Source: an uncultured Oleiphilaceae bacterium
GTDB taxonomy: Bacteria; Pseudomonadota; Gammaproteobacteria; Pseudomonadales; Oleiphilaceae
Reading direction: 5' to 3'
Length of the DNA stretch: 64,000 nt
Assembly: GCA_913060665.1 (NCBI GenBank)
Contig: CAJXUY010000017.1
Span: 1 to 64,000, forward strand
Position numbers and translations under genes: made by a program. The notes below the pieces were generated by a model, which was not told where the DNA came from, ran no database searches, and saw only the letters and a program-made list of their open reading frames with translations. Below, piece after piece: positions 37,294-47,358 of this stretch. How positions within the stretch are numbered: position 1 is the stretch's first letter; the number at the start of each line of letters is the position of its first letter.

Positions 37294-40038
37294 ATGGGTA
37301 TGGCTGAATACAAAGGGTTTTCGAGGCTTTTGCTTGCGTTACTGTGCACGGCAGTAGCAGGGTGCGGCGGTGGAGGCGGAAGTGGAGGTGGAGGTGAAAC
37401 TACATTGACCACAACTCCAGCCCCCACGGAGTTCAATGTGTCCGGGACGATACAAATACCCGCTGGGTCTGTTGCCGATGATGATGTTATGCAACCTACA
37501 TTGGCGCTGTTTCAGCAAAACAATACGACATCAACAGCACAAGATATCAGTAACCCATCGGTGACTGGAGGGTATGTCAGTTTAGACTCAGGTCGTTATC
37601 AAGATAGCCGTTTTTCTTACAGTGCAGACCCGGTTGATATCTATTCGGTCAGATTGCTAAAAGGTCAAGTGGTTACACTGGTCGCTTTTCCGGCAGAGTC
37701 GGGTACATCAGCTGTTGATCTGAAAACCTCACTAATTCTAAGGGCTGTCGATGGGGATCCTGCTGCAACACTACCGGTATCAAATGTCGATGCTAAATCC
37801 ATAACGGTCACCGATACAGATGATTATTATATTGAAGTCTACGCAGACGAAGGGCCTGTACTTTATCTTTTAACGGTTTCTCAAGGCGTTGCTGCTGCGA
37901 ATCATTCGCTCTCTATGGCTTATGATTTTGTGCCGGGTGAAGTGCTGGTGAAACTAAAAGAGAGTTCTCTTGCTGGAGTTAGCGCATCAGCATTTTCTTT
38001 GCTGGGTGATGCCCAACTCAATGAAAGCGCTAAAGGCCAGTTAGAGTCTATTAAAGGGTTAACGCATGTCGCAGGAAACTCCAAACATGGCATGAAGATG
38101 AAGATAGACCTTACCGTGCCTCGTGCAACGATGAATAAGGCGTCAGTTAACCTTCAGGACTGGCCAGAGGAGCAAAGAGAGAAGTTAGAAACCATTAATT
38201 ATATTGAAACCTTAAAGGCGAGAGATGATGTTGAATGGGCAGAGCCTAATTATATTCGTAAAGCCTTTGCGGAAACGGATAACCCTCTTTACACGGCTCA
38301 ATGGCATTACCCGCTGATTAATGTGCCTGATGCTTGGAGTGTAGCGGTTACCGGTACAGGTGTTAAAGTGGCAGTAATTGATACCGGGATCGCAGGCGCC
38401 CATGCCGACTTTCAAGGCAAGATCCTTAATACAGGTTATGACTTTGTTTCATTGGTTTCAATTGCCGGTGATGGAGATGGCCTTGATGATAACCCAGAGG
38501 ATATGGGGGGCAGCTTTCACGGATCTCATGTCGCGGGAACAATAGCGGCAGCCAATAATATGATCGGGGGGGTAGGCGTTGCTTATGGTGCCGATATTAT
38601 GCCGTTACGTGTTTTAGGTATAGATGGTTCTGGCAACGATGCTGATATCGCTCAGGCCATTTTATATGCGGCAGGAATCGATAATGATAGCGGTGTTACT
38701 TTAGGAGGCAATGAAATTGCTAGTATCATTAACCTATCACTAGGTGGGTCTGGCTTCTCGAATTCACTTAAATCTGCTGTAGATGCCGCAGTTAACAAAG
38801 GCATTATAGTTGTGGCCGCAGCGGGCAATGAGAATTCATCGGTTCCATCATATCCAGCGGCCTTTTCAAATGTCATCTCGGTTAGTGCTGTTGGTCAGAC
38901 CCGAGAGCTAGCGCCTTATTCAAATTTTGGAAGTACGATTAATGTAGCAGCACCAGGCGGTGATATGTCGCAGGATGCCAACGGTGATGGTAATGCTGAT
39001 GGCGTTTTAAGTACCGTTAATGCGAGTTACTACTCTTGGTTTCAAGGTACATCGATGGCCGCTCCTCATGTAGCGGGTGTTGCTGCGTTGATGAAACAGG
39101 TCAACTCTGGTTTGACCGCAGCTGAATTCAGCACGTGGTTGGCGTCTGGTGATATTACCGATGACCTTGGAGCCCTAGGTAGGGATGACCTGTTTGGGTA
39201 TGGGCTAATCAATGCCTCAAAAGCTGTAGAAAAAGCAGGGCAGACAATCCCCGCTTTCTTATCTATTAACCCTCAGAGTATGAGTTTTGATGGCCTTGAT
39301 ACATCGTCTCAATTGACGTTGGCTCAGGGTGGAACAGGCTCCGTTGTGGTAACTGAAATTTCTGCGGTTGATAATGAAGATCCTGCTGATAATTGGCTCA
39401 CAGTTGATCCCGCAGGTGTTACTGGCGATGGATTAAGAACATATACTGTAAATGTAAATCGGTCAGGTAAGGGTGAAGGAACATCTTATTCAGGAAAAGT
39501 TACGGTGAAGTTTACGGTTGATGGAGGTGTTGAGCAAAGCAAAGCAATACCTGTTCTTATGACCGTTCCAGACCCTAGTAAAGTAGCAACAGTGGGGGAT
39601 CTGTTCGTTGGCTTAATCGAGCGCTCAAAGCAAGAAGCCGCAGAAAATGCGCTGAATCAAGGGCAAGAAAGTGTCGTGATCGAGATTTTTGAGTTTCAGG
39701 CGGCACAAGAAAACCAAGGAACCTACACGTACTCATTCGATGATGTTCCTATTGGTGACTATTACGTCTTTGCCAGCACTAACATGGACCAAGATGGCCT
39801 AGTCAGTGATTTGGGTGAAGCGCAGGGAGATTACCCTGTAGTGGGTGACCCTACCTTAATAGAGGTGCGTGATGCGGATATATCCGAGCTTAACTTCAAT
39901 GTAGGTTACCTAAACTTTGTAGAAGGGCTCTCTACTGAAACGACCGAACAGAAAAAGATACTTAGACAAGTGCCTGAGTCATTTTTGAATATCAGTGACG
40001 AGAGTGGTGAAGAGCAGGTTATTCAGAAACAATATTGA
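37294..40038 (+). CDS. Subtilisin-like (S8) serine protease lipoprotein
   Basis: 914 aa from ATG 37294, which follows GGAAGGTGGG; an upstream TTG at 37201 is less likely. Lipobox AVAGC (Cys24), then a glycine-rich linker. A PPC-like beta domain (about 90-200) is followed by a propeptide-like stretch (FVPGEVLVKLKES, AEPNYIRKA) and the S8 domain with triad Asp363 (AVIDTGI), His409 (FHGSHVAGT) and Ser587 (GTSMAAPHVAG), including the oxyanion Asn (AAAGNENS). The C-terminus holds two beta domains, the last with FASTNMDQDGLVSDLGEA. It is probably exported and surface- or outer-membrane-anchored, and self-activating. Confidence 0.92.
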   Translation: MGMAEYKGFSRLLLALLCTAVAGCGGGGGSGGGGETTLTTTPAPTEFNVSGTIQIPAGSVADDDVMQPTLALFQQNNTTSTAQDISNPSVTGGYVSLDSGRYQDSRFSYSADPVDIYSVRLLKGQVVTLVAFPAESGTSAVDLKTSLILRAVDGDPAATLPVSNVDAKSITVTDTDDYYIEVYADEGPVLYLLTVSQGVAAANHSLSMAYDFVPGEVLVKLKESSLAGVSASAFSLLGDAQLNESAKGQLESIKGLTHVAGNSKHGMKMKIDLTVPRATMNKASVNLQDWPEEQREKLETINYIETLKARDDVEWAEPNYIRKAFAETDNPLYTAQWHYPLINVPDAWSVAVTGTGVKVAVIDTGIAGAHADFQGKILNTGYDFVSLVSIAGDGDGLDDNPEDMGGSFHGSHVAGTIAAANNMIGGVGVAYGADIMPLRVLGIDGSGNDADIAQAILYAAGIDNDSGVTLGGNEIASIINLSLGGSGFSNSLKSAVDAAVNKGIIVVAAAGNENSSVPSYPAAFSNVISVSAVGQTRELAPYSNFGSTINVAAPGGDMSQDANGDGNADGVLSTVNASYYSWFQGTSMAAPHVAGVAALMKQVNSGLTAAEFSTWLASGDITDDLGALGRDDLFGYGLINASKAVEKAGQTIPAFLSINPQSMSFDGLDTSSQLTLAQGGTGSVVVTEISAVDNEDPADNWLTVDPAGVTGDGLRTYTVNVNRSGKGEGTSYSGKVTVKFTVDGGVEQSKAIPVLMTVPDPSKVATVGDLFVGLIERSKQEAAENALNQGQESVVIEIFEFQAAQENQGTYTYSFDDVPIGDYYVFASTNMDQDGLVSDLGEAQGDYPVVGDPTLIEVRDADISELNFNVGYLNFVEGLSTETTEQKKILRQVPESFLNISDESGEEQVIQKQY

Positions 40039-40230
40039 GTGATGAGTTTTTTACCCAGCGATTAAATGAGGGTTTAGGTCGGTGCTTTAGTAACTCATAA
40101 TATTGATGAATAACTAGAGCTTCGATATTGCCTTTTCAGTGTAATTCGATAAGCTAGGGGCCTGTTTAACTTCTAATAAGCGGTCTTTCAGACCAGTCTA
40201 CGTTTGATACCTACAGGGTGCCTGTTCTAG

Positions 40231-42123
<1,893 letters not shown>

Positions 42124-42148
42124 TTGTGTGTCGGACTTCATTTAATCC

Positions 42149-42205
42149 TTCCCTAAACGTCATAAGGCTTTCCCTAAACTTCACACACGTCGCTACGTGT
42201 GTGAA
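42149..42205. repeat. Direct repeats and strong hairpin just after parE
   Basis: ttccctaaac occurs at 42149-42158 and again at 42170-42179. A perfect inverted repeat follows directly: TTCACACACGT/ACGTGTGTGAA (42180-42205) with a 4-base loop. The hairpin is strong, but no T-run follows on either strand, so termination would be atypical. This marks the end of core genes. Confidence 0.6.
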
Positions 42206-42286
42206 ATGAGAAAATGAAGGATAAGGGACTCAGATTTTAAAAAACAGACGTATTTCGGTTTTTTGATCAAAAAGTGAACTCCGTAA

Positions 42287-42307
42287 ATTGCCGAAGAATT
42301 CGGCAAT
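42287..42307. promoter_or_regulatory. Palindrome and promoter upstream of the XRE gene
   Basis: Perfect inverted repeat ATTGCCGAA (42287-42295), 3-base centre GAA, TTCGGCAAT (42299-42307). A further half-like cttcttcggcc follows at about 42313. TATAAT at about 42350 with TTGCAT 15 bases upstream could be the promoter, placing the palindrome near -50 to -60 relative to it. A natural candidate for autoregulation by the XRE protein. Confidence 0.5.
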
Positions 42308-42380
42308 AACTACCAGCTTCTTCGGCCTTGCATTTCTTCCAGGCTAGGTATAATTCTTTTTATTCGAAAGAGATAAAATA

Positions 42381-42620
42381 GTGAACAAACAAGACCCCAG
42401 ATATTTGAAGATACGCGGTTTTCTAAAAGACCTAAGAAAGGAGCAGGGTGTTAAACAACAAGACTTGGCCGATAAATTGGGGTTGCCTCAATCTTATGTG
42501 TCGAAGTACGAGAGCGGAGAAAGGAATATCGATTTAGTTGAATTAATTGATATTGTTAAATTTCTTGATCTAGAACCAACCACAGTAATACCAGAGCTAG
42601 TTGCAAGTTTGACTGAATAA
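42381..42620 (+). CDS. XRE-family HTH regulator
   Basis: 79 aa single HTH domain: FLKDLRKEQGVKQQDLADKL, LPQSYVSKYESGERNIDLVEL. It starts with GTG after AGAGATAAAATA. It is almost nothing but the DNA-binding fold (about residues 10-68), like small regulators of restriction and toxin-antitoxin loci. It converges with the McrBC-like module, whose last gene ends 128 bases away, so it may control that island or be a remnant of a lost neighbour. The palindrome upstream suggests autoregulation. Confidence 0.88.
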   Translation: MNKQDPRYLKIRGFLKDLRKEQGVKQQDLADKLGLPQSYVSKYESGERNIDLVELIDIVKFLDLEPTTVIPELVASLTE

Positions 42621-42748
42621 GCTATTGCGCTAATCTTTTAATATTTGGTTTATTCATTCTGCAATTTCCCTCACGTTATCTAGAGCTCGGTGTTTTATCG
42701 GGTATCTTTCTAATAATAGGTCGTATCTAAAGTTACAGATACCTCTTG

Positions 42749-44740
42749 TTAATACAATGAAAAGTAGCGAACTTTCATAAGGAATGGTAATTCAATTGTT
42801 GAGCTTAATATTTTTTGAACAAATTCATTATGCTTCAATTCATTAAAATATTCTTTGTCAGGTTTAAGTTTTCCGTTTATATAGTCATTATGAATCTGGG
42901 TTACGATCTTTAAGAACAGTGAAATCTCAGACCCTCCTAGATCGAAAGCTTTTGAACTTTTGGATATGTACTTCATAGCTTTAGTTTTATTTCCCTTTTG
43001 TAGCTCATATAAGGCAAGTTCGCGTAAAACCAAATCTACTGGGTGGCCTAGCTTATTTAAATCAATAAGAGAAAGGCTCGATTCTAATATATGATCAACA
43101 GCTGAAATGTCTATATCTTTCGCAACAAGTAAAGTGTCATTCACTGCTTTCAAAAACCATAGCGTATCAAAAATACTAAAGTTATTTCTTTGCGGATCGG
43201 CATATTTATTAATATACCAGCTAACAGCCTTAATAGACTTTCGCTGCTTTAATAGCAGCATGATTTTATAATTGTTAAATCGGCTAATATCGATTTTATT
43301 GCTCAGATATGCCCTAATATTAGATAAACGACTATCAATATCTAAAATTGGTAATGAATCATAAAGACCGATACATATTATATTTATTCTTAATAAGGTC
43401 ATTTCTGATTTGATATTGGCTCTAGAAGAATTAAAGCCTGAAAGCTCATCATCATTCAATAGTAACGCCCAAACATCCCTATAACTTTCTATTATTTTCG
43501 AGTAATCAATAGCTAGAGTTAATGCTTTGTTTAACTCAAGTGAATTAAGGTGAGTCTCAGTTTCGGTTACTTTGAAATCTAGAACTAGTTTAAAATATTC
43601 AGGGTTAGTTGCTAGAGTAGGAACTAACTTGTTCTGCTCAGCGATTATTAGAAGAGCTTCAGTCGTTCTTCCAAGATGATTTTCAATGATCAATCTCAGA
43701 TTTCTAAGGCGAAATACAAGGTTGTCATGTCTTTTTGGAGATATATTATCAACGTATTCATTGAGCTCAAAATCAAGTGTACTTAATTTTTGAGATAAAC
43801 TAGCGTACTTTTCAAAGGTATTATTATTCCTCCATAGTCTTTCAATAAGTGCTTCAAAAGAAACCACATAGCCTGACGTGCCTCTTGTGTTAAAGGTTTT
43901 TTCAAATAATCGCTGTATTGATTCTTTTGCCTTTGCCTTTGTATCCGCATTATTTACATAACTTATATTAATCCAGCGATAGAGCGCCAAAACGTAATCA
44001 TTATTTCTCTCTGCGACATGAGCCCTTCTAACATCAAAGCTTCCGAAGGACTCAAATAATGAATATTTATTTTCTAAGCGTAACTCTTCTAAAAAGCTCC
44101 TCTCATTATCTCTTCTATTGTGATAATTGAGGTTTGCTAGGAAATCCGCACAAACTAAACCCCAAGAATTATTAGCGTAATCCATGTGGATTTTTATATT
44201 TTTACCCATTAAGTCAACTAACCCTTTTGTTGCTAAATCAACTTCTAAAGCAATGGGCAGAGATTGAATAATATCTTGGTCTATATTGCTAATAGACGTC
44301 TGTAATTCTCCACCTATTGTTCTCGATGCGACAACAAGATCAAGTTTTGTGATCACTTCGTCATCAGGGATAGACGTTTCACATATAGCTAATATATCAG
44401 CCAACATTAGCCTATAGGTTTTTTCTCTTGTAGATAGTGAGGATTTTGTATAATTTATTGATGCTATGGCATGGTACTTAACGGTGAGCGCATCAAGCTT
44501 CTTATACACTTGCTTAGCCATTTTGACAGCCGTTTCATGGCCGAACTCTCTTCTAAACTCCGTTAAATGAAAGTCTTTAATTGACCTAAGCCCCATTTGT
44601 TGAGGAACCATATCGAATTTTCGAGAAAGAATTTTTTCACACGTAACGTAATTTTCAGCAATTAATATACCTGCTAAAACCCACTGGCCGCGAGACGATT
44701 CAAAATCTCCAGATTCATCTATATATAAAGTGTATTTCAC
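42749..44740 (-). CDS. DUF3800 protein with long helical-repeat C-terminus
   Basis: 663 aa from GTG 44740, eight bases after the McrC-like stop and preceded by TGAGGAAGAAT; an ATG 36 bases upstream would overlap. The N-terminal 230 residues are DUF3800: YTLYIDESGDF (acidic pair Asp8/Glu9), WVLAGILIA, then HMDYANNSWGLVCADFLANL with a second acidic and polar cluster. DUF3800 is thought to have an RNase H-like fold, so a nuclease role is inferred. The other 430 residues are helical, with TPR-like stretches (YVLALYRWINISY, ELALYELQKGNKTKAMKYI). Last gene of the module mcrB-mcrC-this. The long tail is unusual compared with typical DUF3800 proteins of about 230-300 aa. Possible sensor or scaffold. 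Confidence 0.85.
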   Translation of the reverse strand: MKYTLYIDESGDFESSRGQWVLAGILIAENYVTCEKILSRKFDMVPQQMGLRSIKDFHLTEFRREFGHETAVKMAKQVYKKLDALTVKYHAIASINYTKSSLSTREKTYRLMLADILAICETSIPDDEVITKLDLVVASRTIGGELQTSISNIDQDIIQSLPIALEVDLATKGLVDLMGKNIKIHMDYANNSWGLVCADFLANLNYHNRRDNERSFLEELRLENKYSLFESFGSFDVRRAHVAERNNDYVLALYRWINISYVNNADTKAKAKESIQRLFEKTFNTRGTSGYVVSFEALIERLWRNNNTFEKYASLSQKLSTLDFELNEYVDNISPKRHDNLVFRLRNLRLIIENHLGRTTEALLIIAEQNKLVPTLATNPEYFKLVLDFKVTETETHLNSLELNKALTLAIDYSKIIESYRDVWALLLNDDELSGFNSSRANIKSEMTLLRINIICIGLYDSLPILDIDSRLSNIRAYLSNKIDISRFNNYKIMLLLKQRKSIKAVSWYINKYADPQRNNFSIFDTLWFLKAVNDTLLVAKDIDISAVDHILESSLSLIDLNKLGHPVDLVLRELALYELQKGNKTKAMKYISKSSKAFDLGGSEISLFLKIVTQIHNDYINGKLKPDKEYFNELKHNEFVQKILSSTIELPFLMKVRYFSLY

Positions 44741-44748
44741 ATTCTTCC

Positions 44749-47352
44749 TCAAACTAAGCTTGCGCAAGATGGGCATTTAATATTGGTGGGTTCAAGTGCT
44801 TTTGTTGCATGATATGTCCAATATTCCCCGTGTTTTATTAGCCTATTCCCACAATTTCCACAGTAATTATAGGCAGTGAAGTGTTGACATTCTCCACATG
44901 TAATCCACCAAGAGCTCTTCCCAGGAGGCTGATAATAATGATATTTATCTGAACCACAGACAAGACAAAACAACTTTCCATCAACCATAGTCTGTTCGCT
45001 ACAGTTTTGGTTATTTTCAGTACCATACTGTAGAAACATGCCTATTAATCGTTGGAGGTCATCCAAAAAACTACTTTGTATCATTGGTGACACTAGAACT
45101 GCACCATATTTATGGTGTGAGTTGTTTCTTAATGAGCTATCCCATTCAAAAAGTTGATTCTCTCCATAATAAGAACTCTCAGCCCAAGTTTGAGGTGTTT
45201 TCTTTTTGGGCACTGATTGTTTTGATGGGTGAAGTATGAAAACGGAGTTCTTTTCTCCTTCAGAATAATCTTTTTCTTGGTATAAATCCTGTATTACCTT
45301 AGAAATACCACCATGTCTTTTGGAGTCAATGTGTTCATAAAATTTCGCATCCATAACTAATCGATGAGATGTTGCACTTCCATCTTTATAGTTATCAACT
45401 GTTACATCTAGAATAAAGTCTGGTCTGCGTAAATTAGATAGCTCCTTCTCATACCAAAGTGTGATTGCTCTCCCAGTATCACCATTAGCAAAATCTATCT
45501 TTATATTTTTTTTAAAGTTAATTGTTTGATCGATTAATTTATCTTTCCAGTTAAGTTCCGGAAGGAAACGATACTTATCAATGAGTACTTTAATAATTTG
45601 GAGCAAGCACCAACGTTCATAAATCAGTGATATATTCACGATGCCTATTTTTTCGACTTCCTGTAAAGCAATAAATAGATGTTCATCGAAACCCGATAAC
45701 TCAATTATTTCTTTATACAGTTTGTGAGCACCTTGATAGCTGGGGTTTTGAACAAAAGTCATTGAATTAGGTAGTGTACTATCGGTAATTATATTGAGCT
45801 TTATAAAGCTACGTTTAATGCTTTTGAGTTTTGATACATACGGTGTCAGCTCTTCAAATAGCTGAGCGCTTAAATCATGAGCTTTGTGGGCCATATCAAA
45901 AGATTTCTTGACTGATATTTGTTCCTTATCTTGTAACTGTTTCTCAGGCACTGTTAACCGTCTAAGCCAGTTTGTACTCTCTAGTTCTTCAATTTTTTTA
46001 TTAGTAGAAGCTAGTTCAGAAGTGATTTTACAATTTATAATACTAACTGAGGCTATATAAACATAATCTAGAAATATACCTAATTTTTTTTGGTTTTGAT
46101 CTTTTGAAAAACCTCTTCTTATATAACCCTGAATTTCATATTCTGCATGCTCAATTAACACTCCATCAAAGAATTCTTTGCTGAATGTCATCAATATATA
46201 GGAGGTGTTATATACAAAACCATCATGCAACACGTCAGTTCTACTAGACCAATTGGCTGCTTGTTGAACTTTTACTTCACCAAAAAACTTGAGACTATCA
46301 GTGTTATCTAGCTTTTTAGTCAATTTTATATTTATCACTTCCGAGACTAGAGGATAAATATTCATGTTGTGGTCTTGAGATTTTACAGCCTCAAGCAATC
46401 CTATTTTCTGATTAACCTGTAATTCAGTTAGCTCTTCCACTTCATTTAGAACAACCTGCTTATCAATTTTTTTATAATCGGAGAAGCTATCAAGCCTGGC
46501 TTTATAATCTTTTAAATTGCGTTGCTGGATATTTGCAGTGTATTTAGATACTTCACTGAGGCCTCGAATTAAAACAAGAATTCTAGAAATTAAATAGTGA
46601 ATATATTTATTTTCAGGCACATTATAACTTTCGACATAGGCTCTACTGGTCAGCATTTTTCGCCTCCCCATAGTAGATATCTCCATGAAAGTTCTAGGAA
46701 CCGGACGAACATTTTTTATCGGTACAAGAGCTTGTGTTTCATGTAGTGCTTTTTTGGGTTTATTAATAATCTGTGATGTATAATCAATAAATCTTGCTAT
46801 TAATTTTACGGATGAACTATCAAGTAACTTCTTCTTATTATTTTTAGCCGGCCCTTTAATGTAGCTCGTTTCATGTAGTATTAAATACCAAAAATCATTT
46901 CTAAAATCTTGCAAGTACAGTTCAAGTTCTTTATATGAAAAGCTTGAACTGGCTATATGTATACGGCATTTTATCTTGCCTATACTGAGAACAACTTCTC
47001 CTGCAGACCTAAATATTTCTGATTCCCACCGTTTTTGTTTTGGACTCCATTTCTGAGCCTCTACCCACCAGATATTACCCGTTAGGCTATCTTTTATCGG
47101 TTTGAGCGGGCTCGATAGTGTGCTATTAATTTTAAATGATAAGGGATGTTTATTTGTTTCGTCTAATTTACGAAAAGCAAGTTGCCCTAGATTTCCATTA
47201 CATGCATTACTGTACGTAATAGCGTCTAGTTGATAGTTAAGAGGCTCAAGTTCCAATAAATCTAGAGATTTATCAGACACTTTAATACTTAAAGCAGAGT
47301 GCTGATCTGCCCAAATGACCTGTATATATTTTGCTTCAAATGTAGGATTCAT
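44749..47352 (-). CDS. McrC-like DUF2357 nuclease with zinc-ribbon C-terminus
   Basis: 867 aa. N-terminal beta-rich DUF2357-type region (1-230) and a long helical middle. The PD-(D/E)XK nuclease has IYERWCLLQIIKVL (Glu579), RRPDFILDV (Asp645) and LVMDAKFYE (Asp668, Lys670), the McrC pattern with all key residues. The last 75 residues hold four CxxC pairs (Cys796/799, 819/822, 831/834, 860/863), probably two zinc ribbons that could bind nucleic acid. It starts six bases after the McrB-like gene. In McrBC systems the McrC partner cuts when McrB is activated by target recognition. Ordinary McrC is about 350-450 aa, so this is an enlarged form. Confidence 0.88.
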   Translation of the reverse strand: MNPTFEAKYIQVIWADQHSALSIKVSDKSLDLLELEPLNYQLDAITYSNACNGNLGQLAFRKLDETNKHPLSFKINSTLSSPLKPIKDSLTGNIWWVEAQKWSPKQKRWESEIFRSAGEVVLSIGKIKCRIHIASSSFSYKELELYLQDFRNDFWYLILHETSYIKGPAKNNKKKLLDSSSVKLIARFIDYTSQIINKPKKALHETQALVPIKNVRPVPRTFMEISTMGRRKMLTSRAYVESYNVPENKYIHYLISRILVLIRGLSEVSKYTANIQQRNLKDYKARLDSFSDYKKIDKQVVLNEVEELTELQVNQKIGLLEAVKSQDHNMNIYPLVSEVINIKLTKKLDNTDSLKFFGEVKVQQAANWSSRTDVLHDGFVYNTSYILMTFSKEFFDGVLIEHAEYEIQGYIRRGFSKDQNQKKLGIFLDYVYIASVSIINCKITSELASTNKKIEELESTNWLRRLTVPEKQLQDKEQISVKKSFDMAHKAHDLSAQLFEELTPYVSKLKSIKRSFIKLNIITDSTLPNSMTFVQNPSYQGAHKLYKEIIELSGFDEHLFIALQEVEKIGIVNISLIYERWCLLQIIKVLIDKYRFLPELNWKDKLIDQTINFKKNIKIDFANGDTGRAITLWYEKELSNLRRPDFILDVTVDNYKDGSATSHRLVMDAKFYEHIDSKRHGGISKVIQDLYQEKDYSEGEKNSVFILHPSKQSVPKKKTPQTWAESSYYGENQLFEWDSSLRNNSHHKYGAVLVSPMIQSSFLDDLQRLIGMFLQYGTENNQNCSEQTMVDGKLFCLVCGSDKYHYYQPPGKSSWWITCGECQHFTAYNYCGNCGNRLIKHGEYWTYHATKALEPTNIKCPSCASLV

Positions 47353-47358
47353 TAATAG

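Noticed and set aside
42149-42179. ttccctaaac direct repeats as att sites of an integrated island
   Set aside because: The two copies are only 21 bases apart, no integrase gene is in the island, and no matching copy was found at the far edge.
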